A stretch of 64,000 nucleotides of DNA from contig CP141140.1 of assembly GCA_035235625.1 (NCBI GenBank), positions 6,282,685 through 6,346,684 of the forward strand, written 5' to 3'. The position numbers and the translations under genes are program-made. Shown one piece after another: positions 63,946 through 64,000 of this stretch; positions within the stretch are counted from its first letter, which is position 1; every line of letters begins with the position of its first letter. The notes under the pieces are model-generated. The model ran no database searches, had not been told where the DNA came from, and saw nothing but the letters and a program-made list of their open reading frames with translations. The DNA is from Saururus chinensis. Its lineage: Eukaryota; Streptophyta; Magnoliopsida; Piperales; Saururaceae.

Positions 63946-64000
63946 GTAAGCCGGTGCACACAAACATATCATCCTCAATTCTTAAGGTCCAAATAACTTA

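Larger units (their letters stand above)
62471..64000 (-). repeat. LTR of the same family (copy 3), running out of the window
   Basis: Begins TGTCATGCCCCAACAC, the expected minus-strand 3' end. It keeps the GAGGGGTGAGC...AGCTCA block (62950) present in copy 1. It is more diverged and carries expanded internal tandem arrays. Confidence 0.6.

Overview
This is nuclear DNA from a flowering plant. It is AT-rich and gene-poor, its genes contain spliceosomal introns, and most of it is plant transposon debris (Ty3/Gypsy and Ty1/Copia LTR elements, solo LTRs, Mutator-, hAT-, Tourist- and Stowaway-like elements). I cannot place the plant more finely from sequence alone. No prokaryotic features, CRISPR arrays, rRNA genes or convincing tRNA genes were seen.

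Layout. 0-4.1 kb: non-coding, with several Stowaway-like MITEs and a tandem duplication. 4.1-13.2 kb: one old, heavily broken chromodomain-type Ty3/Gypsy element bounded by two recognisable LTRs. It holds a palindromic MITE in its 5' LTR, a minus-strand Ty1/Copia fragment, a minus-strand LTR with its polypurine tract, and a further insertion with a minisatellite and a long (TA)n run. 13.2-24.1 kb: intergenic, with one GC-rich island at 20.45-21.16 kb. 24.1-26.8 kb: a SGR5/IDD14-16-type zinc-finger gene. 26.8-41.7 kb: intergenic and repeat-rich, with a solo-LTR-like copy carrying a MITE and a hAT-type element. 41.7-46.4 kb: a ten-coding-exon HD-ZIP IV gene closest to HDG11/HDG12. 47.7 kb: a hAT-type element with a perfect target duplication. 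50.4-52.2 kb: a class I BASIC PENTACYSTEINE (BPC) gene. 53-64 kb: MITEs, a tandem duplication, a solo LTR with perfect target duplication, and two more copies of the LTR family seen at 7.9 kb.

All three genes are on the plus strand, look intact and encode developmental transcription factors. IDD proteins of this clade act in gravitropism and organ angle, HD-ZIP IV proteins in epidermal identity, trichomes and drought response, and BPC proteins bind GAGA repeats to control many developmental genes. From memory of Arabidopsis loci, BPC1 lies next to SGR5/IDD15 and BPC3 next to IDD14, so this window seems to keep an ancient BPC-IDD linkage, here with an HD-ZIP IV gene in between. GA/CT tracts, the type of site BPC proteins bind, lie near the start of each gene.

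I found no convincing undescribed multi-gene system. The points most worth following are the conserved transcription-factor linkage, the upstream ORF and 3'UTR hairpin of the HD-ZIP IV gene, and the well-dated nested insertions.
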